9,865 bases of DNA from an uncultured Oscillospiraceae bacterium (GCA_900762005.1 CAAFEV010000288.1:1-9865); one strand, 5' to 3'; positions 1-6,716 are shown, numbered from the stretch's first letter. Made by a program: numbers and translations. Notes: generated by a model not told the origin, from the sequence alone.

Positions 1-1493
1 AGATAAATCTGCTGCAGACGGAACTTCTCCAAGTCGAGCACCGGCAGGGCAAGCACCTGATTGTGGCTCAGATCGAGATAGGTCAGCTCCGGCATCAGTG
101 CAATCACATCGACATTGGAAATTGTATTGCCGGAGAGCACCAGGCGGGTGAGGCTCTTGCAGGCAATCAGCGGGTGCATATCGGTAATCTCGTTGTCTGC
201 GGCAGAGAACACAAGCAGACCGACCATGGTTTCCATCGGGGCTAAATCCGAAAGTCGGTTGTCGTCGGCAAGCAGAGTTTCCAGCTTTTTACAGGCGGTA
301 ATCGGCGAAAGGGAGACAACCGCATTGCCAGAAATATCAAGCGTGACCAGATTTGACAGCTTGGAGAGGGCATCCAGCGACGTTACGGCGTTTTTGGAGA
401 GGTTGAGCGTGATGAGTGCGGTGTCATCGACAATCGCGGCAATGCTGGAGATGCTGTTGTCTGATAAATCCAACGCGGTGAGCTTTTCAAGCGGTGTAAT
501 GGGGTCGATGTTCGTCAGCCCGCAGCCGCTCAGCTTCAGCTCCGCAAGCCCGGTCAGAGAGCCTACCAGCGTTAAGGCATTCTCGGGGAGAATGCAGCCG
601 GAAAGGTCGAGGTAAGTCAGCTCTGTCAGCTTTTCGAGGAACGAGAAATCCGAAGCAGAGCAGTCGTTGACGGTTAATTTCCGCAATCTTGTAAAATGCT
701 TTAAGTCGGAAAGGTCGGTGACGTCCTCCGGAACGGTCAGCTCAGTGAGCTGCCAGACGGTTTCCGTAGTCACGTCATCCGTGCGCGAGACATAGAGGGT
801 GTCGCGGATATAGGCTTCCAGCTCGGGGCTTGCAAAAGTGATTGGCTCCACAACGCCGACAATCTGATATTCCGCCTCCAACAGCGGACTGACCAAGCCG
901 CTGTCCGAAACGGCAACGGCTTTCAGCACGGTTTTTCCGGCAGGCAGCACCAACGGCTCTGCATACGGCGCACTGCCGACGGAAGGGTACTGTTCATCCA
1001 CTGAGTAGTAAATCGTGCCGCTGCTCTCCATGGAGAGCGTGATATACTCGTCATATTCTCCGCCGGGATGGGAGAGCGTCGGTGCTGCGGGGCGAAGTGC
1101 CTGAATTGCCGCAGCGGATTCGGGGTCGGTTAGGTTGTCCAAGAGTTCCTGCGCATCAAGCAGCTTTCCCTGCGCAACATAAATCGCAGACAGCTTGGAA
1201 AACAACTCGGCATTCGGGCTGCGCTTGAGCGCATTGACCAGCGCGACCTCCGCCTGTGTGTAGTTACCGTCGGCAACCCATGCGTCTGCAAGAGAGAGCA
1301 CATATTCAGGCTTTGTCGGCTCCAAATCGGAGGCGTGCTCATAGAAAAAGACAGCGCGCCCATAGTTCTCGCGCTTCATTGCCTTGTCGCCGAGGTCGGA
1401 GAGATTTTCCGCCGTCCAGAAGAATTTGTAAAGCCCGAATAACAGCGCGGTTATCAGTAACAGCACGCCGATAATAATCAGAGTTTTTTTCAT
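1..1493 (-). CDS. Membrane-anchored TPR / chitobiase-like / leucine-rich-repeat surface protein (partial, 3' end outside window)
   Basis: The reading frame opens at ATG 1493-1491 and runs without a stop to the left edge, giving 497 residues. GGAG lies 8 nt before the ATG. Residues 4-23 are an uninterrupted hydrophobic segment after MKK, so this is an N-terminal anchor or uncleaved signal with the rest outside the cell. Residues about 28-125 look like TPR helices (for example YGRAVFFYEHASDLEP, then YTQAEVALVNALKRSPN). Residues about 134-211 match the chitobiase C-terminal-like beta domain (GTIYYSVD, then YAEPLVLPAGKTVLKAVA, ending EAEYQI). From about residue 246 there are some eleven 22-residue LRRs of internalin type. 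No enzyme motif is visible. LRR and TPR modules bind proteins or peptides, so an adhesin or envelope scaffold role is inferred; the ligand is unknown. A near-consensus promoter lies directly upstream. Confidence 0.85.
   Translation of the reverse strand, partial: MKKTLIIIGVLLLITALLFGLYKFFWTAENLSDLGDKAMKRENYGRAVFFYEHASDLEPTKPEYVLSLADAWVADGNYTQAEVALVNALKRSPNAELFSKLSAIYVAQGKLLDAQELLDNLTDPESAAAIQALRPAAPTLSHPGGEYDEYITLSMESSGTIYYSVDEQYPSVGSAPYAEPLVLPAGKTVLKAVAVSDSGLVSPLLEAEYQIVGVVEPITFASPELEAYIRDTLYVSRTDDVTTETVWQLTELTVPEDVTDLSDLKHFTRLRKLTVNDCSASDFSFLEKLTELTYLDLSGCILPENALTLVGSLTGLAELKLSGCGLTNIDPITPLEKLTALDLSDNSISSIAAIVDDTALITLNLSKNAVTSLDALSKLSNLVTLDISGNAVVSLSPITACKKLETLLADDNRLSDLAPMETMVGLLVFSAADNEITDMHPLIACKSLTRLVLSGNTISNVDVIALMPELTYLDLSHNQVLALPVLDLEKFRLQQIY
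3..758 (-). repeat. Array of about eleven 22-residue leucine-rich repeats
   Basis: Within the surface protein, residues 246-497 follow the pattern LxxLxLSxNxIxxLxxLxxL. Clear units include LTALDLSDNSISSIAAI, LITLNLSKNAVTSLDAL, LVTLDISGNAVVSLSPI, LTRLVLSGNTISNVDVI and LTYLDLSHNQVLALPVL. Spacing is 22 residues almost throughout; one unit (LTYLDLSGCILPENALTLVGSL) is 24. Two early units have Cys in place of the Asn-ladder position (LSGC). The array is still running at the left edge, so its full repeat number is unknown. Confidence 0.85.
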
Positions 1494-1527
1494 TTGCTTG
1501 GCTCCATTCTGAATTTCAATCTATATT

Positions 1528-1556
1528 ATTATACCGCCATGCGGTTGAGAAGTCAA
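1528..1556 (-). promoter_or_regulatory. Sigma-A promoter for the LRR surface-protein gene
   Basis: On the minus strand TTGACT (1556-1551) and a perfect TATAAT (1533-1528) are separated by 17 bp. Transcription would start near 1521, leaving a 5' leader of about 28 nt that contains the GGAG ribosome binding site. The match is to the standard housekeeping consensus with one mismatch in 12; activity is inferred. Confidence 0.75.
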
Positions 1557-1623
1557 CGAAATTTCCGCTTTTTTGTCGAAACACCGTCAAATGTGAAGTT
1601 TTTCAGACACGACAGACGAAGGA

Positions 1624-1652
1624 TTGACGGAAGGAACGCAATGTGTTATAAT
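1624..1652 (+). promoter_or_regulatory. Sigma-A promoter with extended -10 for the MATE gene
   Basis: TTGACG (1624-1629) and TATAAT (1647-1652) are 17 bp apart, and TGT directly precedes the -10 box, giving an extended -10 (TGn). Transcription would start near 1659, about 23 nt before the MATE start codon. It is divergent from the LRR-gene promoter, with 67 bp between the two -35 boxes. Confidence 0.78.
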
Positions 1653-1681
1653 TCCCTCATTCCGAGAAAAAGAGGCATTTC

Positions 1682-3076
1682 ATGAAAACGCAGTCAAGGG
1701 ATATGCTCCTGCAAGGCTCCATCTGGAAGGGGCTGCTCCTGTTCGCCCTGCCGATTTTATTGGGGCAGGTTTTTCAACAGCTTTATAATACCGCCGACGC
1801 TTGGATTGTCGGGCAGTACCTCAGCGACGAGCAGTATGCCGCTGTCACCTCGACAGGCAGTCTGGTGTTCCTGCTGGTCGGTTTTTTCGGCGGAATTGCC
1901 GTCGGCGCGGGTGTTGTCATCGCCCGGTATTTCGGCGCGAAGGAGACAGACAAGCTGCGCAAGGCGGTACATACGACGGTCATTTTTGGTCTGTTGGCAG
2001 GTGCTCTGCTGACAGTGCTCGGCGTGGTGTTTACCCCGTGGATTTTACGCCTGATGAATACCCCGAAGAACATTATTGCCTATTCCACGGAGTATTTCCG
2101 TTGGTATTTTGCAGGCGGTATCGCCATTTGCATGTATAACCTCTGCATGGGCATTCTGCGTGCGGTAGGGGACAGCCGCCACCCGCTGTATTACCTGATT
2201 ATTTCCTCCCTTGTTAATATTGCCCTCGATTTTCTGTTCATCGGCGGCTTTGGATGGGGCGTGTGGTCTGCGGCACTGGCAACCACGATTTCACAGTTTG
2301 TCAGTATGCTCCTGTGCCTGCTTCAGCTTTTCCGTGATAAAGAAGTTTACCGTCTGCAATGGAAGGAGCTGCGCATCCACTGGCCGAGTCTGCGTGAGGT
2401 CATCCGCTTCGGTCTGCCCTCGGGCGTGCAGAACAGCATCATTGCCTTTGCAAACGTCTTGGTGCAAAAGAACATCAATTCCTTCGGTGCGGATACTGTT
2501 GCAGGCTGCGGCACTTATTCCAAATTGGAGGGCTTTGCCTTCCTGCCGATAACCTGCTTTGCAATGGCACTGACAACCTTTGTCGGGCAAAACCTCGGCG
2601 CGCAGCAATATGACCGCACGAAAAAGGGCGCACGCTTCGGCATTATCTGCTGTGTTGTGATGGCAGAGGCAATCGGTGCAATTATGGTGATTTTCGCAAA
2701 ACCGCTGATGAGTGCGTTCGCGGGAAAAAATCCCGCTGCGGTGGAGGTCGGCGTCCGGCAGGCGCAGATTGAGTCAATGTTTTTCTGCTTTCTGGCGTTT
2801 TCCCACTGCATTGCCGCGATTCTGCGCGGTGCAGGCAAGCCGACTGTGCCGATGCTGGTGATGCTTGCGTCATGGTGTGCGCTGCGTGTGACCTATATCA
2901 CCGTGATGGTGCCCGTGGTCAAGGAGAGCTGGATTGTTTTCAGCGCGTATCCGTTGACATGGAGCGTGAGCAGCCTTATCTTCCTGATTTACTATAAAAA
3001 ATCCGATTGGCTGCATACCTTTGACAACCGTGATGCCCGGCACCGCAGCCGTCTGCTGCACCATTTGCACAAATGA
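1682..3076 (+). CDS. MATE family multidrug/sodium (or proton) antiporter
   Basis: This 464-residue inner-membrane protein is predicted to export drugs or other cationic organic compounds in exchange for Na+ or H+. Length and hydrophobic profile (about 12 membrane segments) fit the MATE family. The N-terminal repeat has the family signature LFALPILLGQVFQQLYNTAD with Asp39 in the first helix, then VGQYLS. Further on are GGIAVGAGVVIARYFGAKE, a short ILRAVGDSRHP loop, and in the second half FGLPSGVQNSI, FVGQNLGAQQYDR and AILRGAGKPTVPM, which repeat the first-half pattern as expected for the internal duplication. AGAGG lies 6 nt before the ATG, downstream of a good promoter. It appears monocistronic and ends at a strong hairpin. 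The substrate and coupling ion cannot be read from the sequence; it belongs to the NorM/DinF/MepA-like branch in general appearance. Confidence 0.93.
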   Translation: MKTQSRDMLLQGSIWKGLLLFALPILLGQVFQQLYNTADAWIVGQYLSDEQYAAVTSTGSLVFLLVGFFGGIAVGAGVVIARYFGAKETDKLRKAVHTTVIFGLLAGALLTVLGVVFTPWILRLMNTPKNIIAYSTEYFRWYFAGGIAICMYNLCMGILRAVGDSRHPLYYLIISSLVNIALDFLFIGGFGWGVWSAALATTISQFVSMLLCLLQLFRDKEVYRLQWKELRIHWPSLREVIRFGLPSGVQNSIIAFANVLVQKNINSFGADTVAGCGTYSKLEGFAFLPITCFAMALTTFVGQNLGAQQYDRTKKGARFGIICCVVMAEAIGAIMVIFAKPLMSAFAGKNPAAVEVGVRQAQIESMFFCFLAFSHCIAAILRGAGKPTVPMLVMLASWCALRVTYITVMVPVVKESWIVFSAYPLTWSVSSLIFLIYYKKSDWLHTFDNRDARHRSRLLHHLHK

Positions 3077-3085
3077 ATCAACAAG

Positions 3086-3127
3086 CGGAGCTGCACAGTA
3101 CTGTAATGTACCGTGCAGCTCCGTTTT
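3086..3127. terminator. Strong intrinsic terminator between convergent MATE and decarboxylase genes
   Basis: A perfect 11-bp stem CGGAGCTGCAC (3086-3096) / GTGCAGCTCCG (3113-3123) is extended, after one mismatch, by an inner GTAC/GTAC stem with a 6-nt loop. On the plus strand it is followed by TTTT and then AT-rich sequence, so it ends MATE transcripts. On the minus strand AAAA precedes it and a weaker T-rich run (CTTGTTGATT) follows, so it can also stop transcripts leaving the decarboxylase operon. Confidence 0.85.
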
Positions 3128-3150
3128 CTGATAATGATTTACCGCAGAAT

Positions 3151-4575
3151 TCAGCGGCCGGTGTCCTCCACGTAAAGCTCGCGCACCGCGTTCGGGTCGG
3201 CGGGCTTTGCAGCGGGGGCTTTGGGTGCGGGGTTGTTGCGCGTTTCCATGAACTTACGCGCAACCTGCGGGAACAGGGCGTAGGAAAGCACATCCTCTTC
3301 GCAGCGTGCGATGTCCTTGGACTCCTCGCGGTACTTTTCCAGCTCCGGCTCCAACAGGTCGGCGGGACGGCAGGTGATTACCTTGTCCTCGCCGATGCAC
3401 TGCCTGCGCACGTCCTCGTTGACCTCGCCGGGCAGCTTGCCGTATTCGCCGCGCAGCAGACCCTTGGACTCCTTCGGCACCATCTTGTAGCGTTCGCCGC
3501 CGATGATGTTCATCACGGCCTGCGTACCGACAATCTGACTTGTCGGGGTAACCAGCGGCGGATAACCGAAATCCTTACGTACACGCGGAACCTCCGCGAG
3601 CACGTCGTAATAACGGTCTTCCTTGCCGGCCTGCTTGAGCTGACCGAGCATATTCGAGAGCATACCGCCCGGCACCTGATAAATCAACGCCTTGGTATCG
3701 ACGCTCAGCACTTTCGGGTCAAGAATGCCCTCTTTTTTCAGACGGTCGGCAACCGTACGGAAGTATTTGGCGGCATCGTTGAGCTTGACCAAATCCAGCC
3801 CGGTGTCGCGCTCGGTGTCCTGCAATGTCGCAACCAGAGACTCCGTTGCGGGCTGAGAGGTGCCGTTGCCGAACGGGGAGAGGGCACAGTCGACAATGTC
3901 AACGCCGGCCTGTGCCGCCATCAGGTTAATCATATCGCCCGTACCGGCGGTGTTGTGGGTGTGCAGATGAATGGGAACAGAGACGTTGTCCTTGAGCTTC
4001 TTAATCAAATCAAATGCGTGGAAAGGCAGCAGCAGGTTTGCCATATCCTTGATGCAGATGGAGTCTGCACCCATCTTTTCCAGTTCCTTTGCAACATTGA
4101 CAAAATACTCGTCATTGTGCACGGGGCTGACGGTATAGCTCAGAGCTACCTCTGCCCAACCGCCGTACTTCTTGACGCTTTCGACAGCCTTGCGCAGATT
4201 GCGGATGTCGTTAAGTGCGTCAAATACACGCACAACATCAATGCCGTTTTCAATAGACTTCCGACAGAATTCCTCTACCACGTCGTCTGCGTAGTGCTTG
4301 TAGCCAAGGATGTTCTGTCCGCGCAGGAGCATTTGCAGCTTGGTCTTGGGCATATGCTGCTTCAGCGTGCGCAGACGCTCCCACGGATCCTCGTTGAGGA
4401 AACGCATACAGACATCAAAGGTTGCGCCGCCCCAGCATTCCAGCGACCAATAGCCCATGTTGTCGAGCATTTCGCAGGCGGGGAGCATATCCTCAATTCG
4501 CATCCGGGTCGCGGCCTGCGACTGGTGCGCGTCACGCAAAACAGTTTCGGTAATCAGTAACGGTTTCTTTTCCAT
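3151..4575 (-). CDS. oadA: Oxaloacetate decarboxylase alpha subunit (carboxyltransferase), biotin domain absent
   Basis: This 474-residue cytoplasmic subunit transfers the carboxyl group of oxaloacetate to the biotin carrier, producing pyruvate and carboxybiotin. The TIM-barrel carboxyltransferase signatures are all present: TETVLRDAHQS (metal ligand Asp15), LECWGGATFDVCMRFL, MLLRGQNILGYKHYADD, the IKDM lysine (Lys176, carbamylated in relatives), and HLHTHNTAG with metal-ligand His205 and His207. YQVPGGMLSN (299-308) begins the conserved region after the barrel. Classic enterobacterial OadA is near 590 residues and ends in a biotin domain; this protein stops after a Pro/Ala/Lys-rich tail (449-461) and 13 more residues, and the carrier is encoded separately upstream. 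The ATG has AAGGAGG 6 nt before it, overlapping the oadB stop codon. The 5S transcarboxylase and pyruvate carboxylase C-terminal half are homologous, so substrate choice is inferred from the Na+-pump neighbours. Confidence 0.92.
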   Translation of the reverse strand: MEKKPLLITETVLRDAHQSQAATRMRIEDMLPACEMLDNMGYWSLECWGGATFDVCMRFLNEDPWERLRTLKQHMPKTKLQMLLRGQNILGYKHYADDVVEEFCRKSIENGIDVVRVFDALNDIRNLRKAVESVKKYGGWAEVALSYTVSPVHNDEYFVNVAKELEKMGADSICIKDMANLLLPFHAFDLIKKLKDNVSVPIHLHTHNTAGTGDMINLMAAQAGVDIVDCALSPFGNGTSQPATESLVATLQDTERDTGLDLVKLNDAAKYFRTVADRLKKEGILDPKVLSVDTKALIYQVPGGMLSNMLGQLKQAGKEDRYYDVLAEVPRVRKDFGYPPLVTPTSQIVGTQAVMNIIGGERYKMVPKESKGLLRGEYGKLPGEVNEDVRRQCIGEDKVITCRPADLLEPELEKYREESKDIARCEEDVLSYALFPQVARKFMETRNNPAPKAPAAKPADPNAVRELYVEDTGR

Positions 4576-4581
4576 GCGGTA

Positions 4582-4589
4582 CCTCCTTA
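4582..4589 (-). promoter_or_regulatory. oadA ribosome binding site fused to the oadB stop codon
   Basis: On the minus strand TAAGGAGG contains both the oadB stop (TAA, 4589-4587) and the AAGGAGG ribosome binding site of oadA (4588-4582), with 6 nt to the oadA ATG. Ribosomes ending on oadB sit directly on the oadA initiation site, which favours translational coupling of beta and alpha. Confidence 0.8.
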
Positions 4590-6014
4590 GCCGAACAGCG
4601 CGATGAATACGCCTGCGGCAACAGCCGAGCCGATAACACCGGCAACATTCGGACCCATAGCGTGCATCAAAAGGAAGTTACTCGGATCCTCGCGCTGCCC
4701 TTCCTTTTGCGAAACACGCGCAGCCATCGGGACGGCGGAAACGCCGGCAGAGCCGATGAGCGGATTGATTTTCTTACCCTCGGGCAGGAACAGGTTCATA
4801 AACTTCGCAAGCAGAACGCCGCCTGCGGTGCCGCCCATAAAGGCAACCACGCCGAGGAACAGAATGCCAAGCGTTGTCAGGTCAAGGAATACGTCCGCCT
4901 TGGCAGTTGCGCCGACGGAGACACCGAGGAAGATGACAACAATGTTCATCAGTTCGTTCTGTGCGGTTTTCGCCAGACGGTCTACCACGCCGCATTCGCG
5001 GAACAGGTTGCCGAGCATCAGACAACCGATTAACGGTGTTGCACTCGGAACCAGCAGCGCGACAAAAGCAGTGACGGCAATCGGGAAAATAATCTTTTCC
5101 TTTTTAGAGACCGTGCGCAGGTTATCCATGCGAATCAAGCGTTCCTTTTTGGTTGTCAGACCGCGCATAATGGGCGGCTGAATGACCGGCACCAGAGCCA
5201 TATAGGAGTAGGCGGCAATGGCAATCGGGCCGAGATACTCCGGCGCAAGCCGGGAAGTAACAAAGATTGCTGTCGGACCGTCTGCACCGCCGATAATACC
5301 GATGGAAGCAGCCAGCTTCTGCATGTTTTCCAGCAACGGTCCGCCGAGACTCAGTGCCATTGCGCCGAGGAAGGCGATGAAAATACCGAGCTGTGCGGCA
5401 GCACCGAGCAGCAGGCTCTTCGGGTTGGCAATCAGCGGGCCGAAGTCCGTCATCGCGCCGACTCCGACAAAAATCAAGCAAGGATAAATACCGAGCTTTA
5501 CGCCGAGATAAAGGATATCAATTAAACCGGCGGCTTCATTCACGCCGTTGTTAAGCGTAACGCCGTCCTTAATCAGATTCCAGTGGACGTGTCCGTCTTC
5601 AAAAATTTCGGAGTGGAACATTCCCGCACCGGGCAGGTTTGTCAGCAGGATACCGAAAGCAATCGGCAGCAGGAGCAGCGGCTCAAAGCCCTTGCCGATG
5701 GCAAGGAACATCAGGATAAAGGAAATCAAAATCATAATAACCGATTTCCAGTCGACGTTGTTAATCAACTGCATAATGCCGGTGTCTTTGACAAAATCGC
5801 CAAGAGCCTCTGTATTGGTTTTTCCATTGGATTCCACATTGGTTTTCTCTTCGGAATTCGCTGCCGTTTCTTCTGCTTGTGCGGAAGCGGCGGCAGGGGA
5901 TTCCGACTCTGCCACGCCGGCGGCAGACGCAAAGGTAAAGCACAGACAAACCAACAGCCCTAAAACGAGCAGAGCAATCATCAGTCTGTGCAGTTTTCTA
6001 TTATTTTTGAACAT
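4587..6014 (-). CDS. oadB: Sodium ion-translocating decarboxylase beta subunit, with signal-peptide-like N-terminal extension
   Basis: This 475-residue integral membrane protein decarboxylates carboxybiotin and couples this to Na+ export. The catalytic and ion-path motifs are intact: IIGGADGPTAIFV with Asp245, AAYSYMALVPVIQPPI with Tyr271, and NPLIGSAGVSAVPMAAR with Asn417, Gly421, Ser426 and Arg433. Their spacing is the same as that of the residues studied in Klebsiella OadB (Asp203, Tyr229, Asn373, Gly377, Ser382, Arg389). The core begins near residue 75 (IMQLINNVD, then IGKGFEPLLLLPIAFG). Before it are a basic n-region, a hydrophobic stretch (11-28), an ASA motif at 29-31 and an Ala/Ser/Glu/Asn-rich linker (32-70). 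A polar insert (about 131-163) lies between early helices. AAGGGAG sits 7 nt before the ATG. The orthologous glutaconyl-CoA and methylmalonyl-CoA decarboxylase beta subunits are very similar; the adjacent alpha type favours oxaloacetate. Confidence 0.94.
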   Translation of the reverse strand: MFKNNRKLHRLMIALLVLGLLVCLCFTFASAAGVAESESPAAASAQAEETAANSEEKTNVESNGKTNTEALGDFVKDTGIMQLINNVDWKSVIMILISFILMFLAIGKGFEPLLLLPIAFGILLTNLPGAGMFHSEIFEDGHVHWNLIKDGVTLNNGVNEAAGLIDILYLGVKLGIYPCLIFVGVGAMTDFGPLIANPKSLLLGAAAQLGIFIAFLGAMALSLGGPLLENMQKLAASIGIIGGADGPTAIFVTSRLAPEYLGPIAIAAYSYMALVPVIQPPIMRGLTTKKERLIRMDNLRTVSKKEKIIFPIAVTAFVALLVPSATPLIGCLMLGNLFRECGVVDRLAKTAQNELMNIVVIFLGVSVGATAKADVFLDLTTLGILFLGVVAFMGGTAGGVLLAKFMNLFLPEGKKINPLIGSAGVSAVPMAARVSQKEGQREDPSNFLLMHAMGPNVAGVIGSAVAAGVFIALFG

Positions 6015-6038
6015 GTTGTTTCTCCCTTGCCGGTGCGA

Positions 6039-6371
6039 TTAAGAAATGCTGCAAATGAGTGCGCCGGTCTCTACGCTGTCGCCCTTGCGAACGCCGACAG
6101 AGGCAACAGTGCCGTCGCAGGGGGCTTGAATTTCATTCTCCATTTTCATGGCTTCGAGGATGACAAGGACGGTACCTTTTTTCACCGACTGACCATTCTG
6201 CACGCGGACATCGAGAATGGTACCGGGCATCGGCGACTTCACCTGTGCGCCGTTGCCTGCGGGCGCGGCAACGGGAGCAGGGGCGGCGACAGGGGCAGAA
6301 GCGGTGGCAGAGATTTCTTCAATTTCAATTTCGTAAACAGAGCCGTTTACATTGACGCGGTACTTTTTCAT
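6039..6371 (-). CDS. Biotin carboxyl carrier protein of the decarboxylase complex
   Basis: This 110-residue protein carries biotin between the alpha and beta active sites. A short N-terminal beta strand region (MKKYRVNVNGSVYEIEIEE) is followed by a flexible Ala/Pro linker (about 21-40) and a biotinyl domain with the signature VILEAMKMENEI; Lys76 in AMKM is the biotinylation site. The layout matches the free carriers of transcarboxylase (1.3S), glutaconyl-CoA and methylmalonyl-CoA decarboxylases. The ATG at 6371-6369 is chosen over an in-frame TTG at 6380: the only purine-rich site (GGAAAGG) leaves 4 nt to the TTG but 13 nt to the ATG, and when AAAGG is aligned to the 5' part of the full ribosome-binding consensus the ATG distance is normal. 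It lies 24 nt after oadG and 24 nt before oadB. Confidence 0.92.
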   Translation of the reverse strand: MKKYRVNVNGSVYEIEIEEISATASAPVAAPAPVAAPAGNGAQVKSPMPGTILDVRVQNGQSVKKGTVLVILEAMKMENEIQAPCDGTVASVGVRKGDSVETGALICSIS

Positions 6372-6395
6372 AATAATCAATTAACCTTTCCGATT

Positions 6396-6653
6396 TTACA
6401 GTTTTTTTAATGAGAGAATGCGAATTGCGGAAGCATCGATTCCGCTTGCCTCTGCGAGCGCAGCGGAAACGGCTGCGACCAGCTCGGCGCGGTTCACAAT
6501 TGCGGTTTCAGGTACAGCCTGGACTTCTTCCTGCGGTTCCTTTTTGTCTGTAGCACGGGCAAGCGCACCGAGCACAGCACACAGAACAATGATAAGCGTC
6601 AGGACAATAAAGACCATGCCGATGCCCATAACTACAACAAACCAGTTTTGCAT
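6396..6653 (-). CDS. oadG: Oxaloacetate decarboxylase gamma-type (OadG-like) small membrane subunit
   Basis: This 85-residue protein has one N-terminal membrane helix (about residues 4-27, WFVVVMGIGMVFIVLTLIIV), a charged linker (KKEPQEEVQ) and a C-terminal helical segment (ELVAAVSAALAEASGID) ending in IRILSLKKL. This is the build of the gamma/delta subunits of Na+-pumping decarboxylases, which anchor and assemble the complex on the inner side of the membrane; the Ala-rich E-[LI]-V-A helix is typical of the Gram-positive form. ATG 6653-6651 has a perfect AAGGAGG 6 nt upstream; a longer frame from TTG 6683 has no ribosome binding site at a useful distance. It is the first gene of the compact four-gene operon. 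Sequence identity in this family is low, so the assignment leans partly on gene order. Confidence 0.85.
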   Translation of the reverse strand: MQNWFVVVMGIGMVFIVLTLIIVLCAVLGALARATDKKEPQEEVQAVPETAIVNRAELVAAVSAALAEASGIDASAIRILSLKKL

Positions 6654-6676
6654 GATATTCCTCCTTGTTTTCGGGC

Positions 6677-6694
6677 AAACCAAGCCCTTGGTTT
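6677..6694 (-). other. Short palindromic hairpin in the leader of the decarboxylase operon
   Basis: AAACCAAG (minus strand 6694-6687) and CTTGGTTT (6684-6677) are perfect inverted arms around two bases, so a 7-bp stem with a 4-nt loop is possible. It ends about 10 nt before the oadG ribosome binding site. It could be a leader structure, an mRNA-processing site, or a small operator; only three T's follow on the minus strand, so it is a poor terminator. Confidence 0.35.
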
Positions 6695-6699
6695 TCTAT

Positions 6700-6716
6700 A
6701 AAAAGGCGCGAACGCC
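6700..6716 (-). terminator. Weak intrinsic terminator candidate after the kinase-like gene
   Basis: On the minus strand GGCG-TTCG-CGCC (6716-6705) is followed immediately by TTTTT (6704-6700), 18 nt after the kinase-like stop codon. The stem is only 4 bp but all G-C with a TTCG loop. Such a short stem would probably allow substantial read-through into oadG. Confidence 0.4.

Noticed and set aside
115..615. Plus-strand open frame of 166 codons
   Set aside because: It is the reverse-strand shadow of the leucine-rich repeat array; Ser-rich, no ribosome binding site, no domain.
3073..4560. A 495-codon plus-strand open frame opposite oadA, starting within the MATE stop codon
   Set aside because: It lies antisense to a fully conserved carboxyltransferase whose motifs are intact. 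Its translation is rich in His, Gln, Cys and Val as expected for a codon-bias shadow, and it would have to read through the strong terminator hairpin.
3151..6653. Methylmalonyl-CoA or glutaconyl-CoA decarboxylase operon
   Set aside because: The gene order and separate carrier fit, but the alpha subunit is the TIM-barrel 2-oxo acid carboxyltransferase type (RDAHQS, HTHNTAG), not the crotonase-like acyl-CoA carboxyltransferase of those enzymes.
6654..6683. Longer OadG-like start at TTG 6683
   Set aside because: The extra residues (from TTG to the ATG) are polar and contain the real AAGGAGG site; ATG 6653 has optimal spacing.
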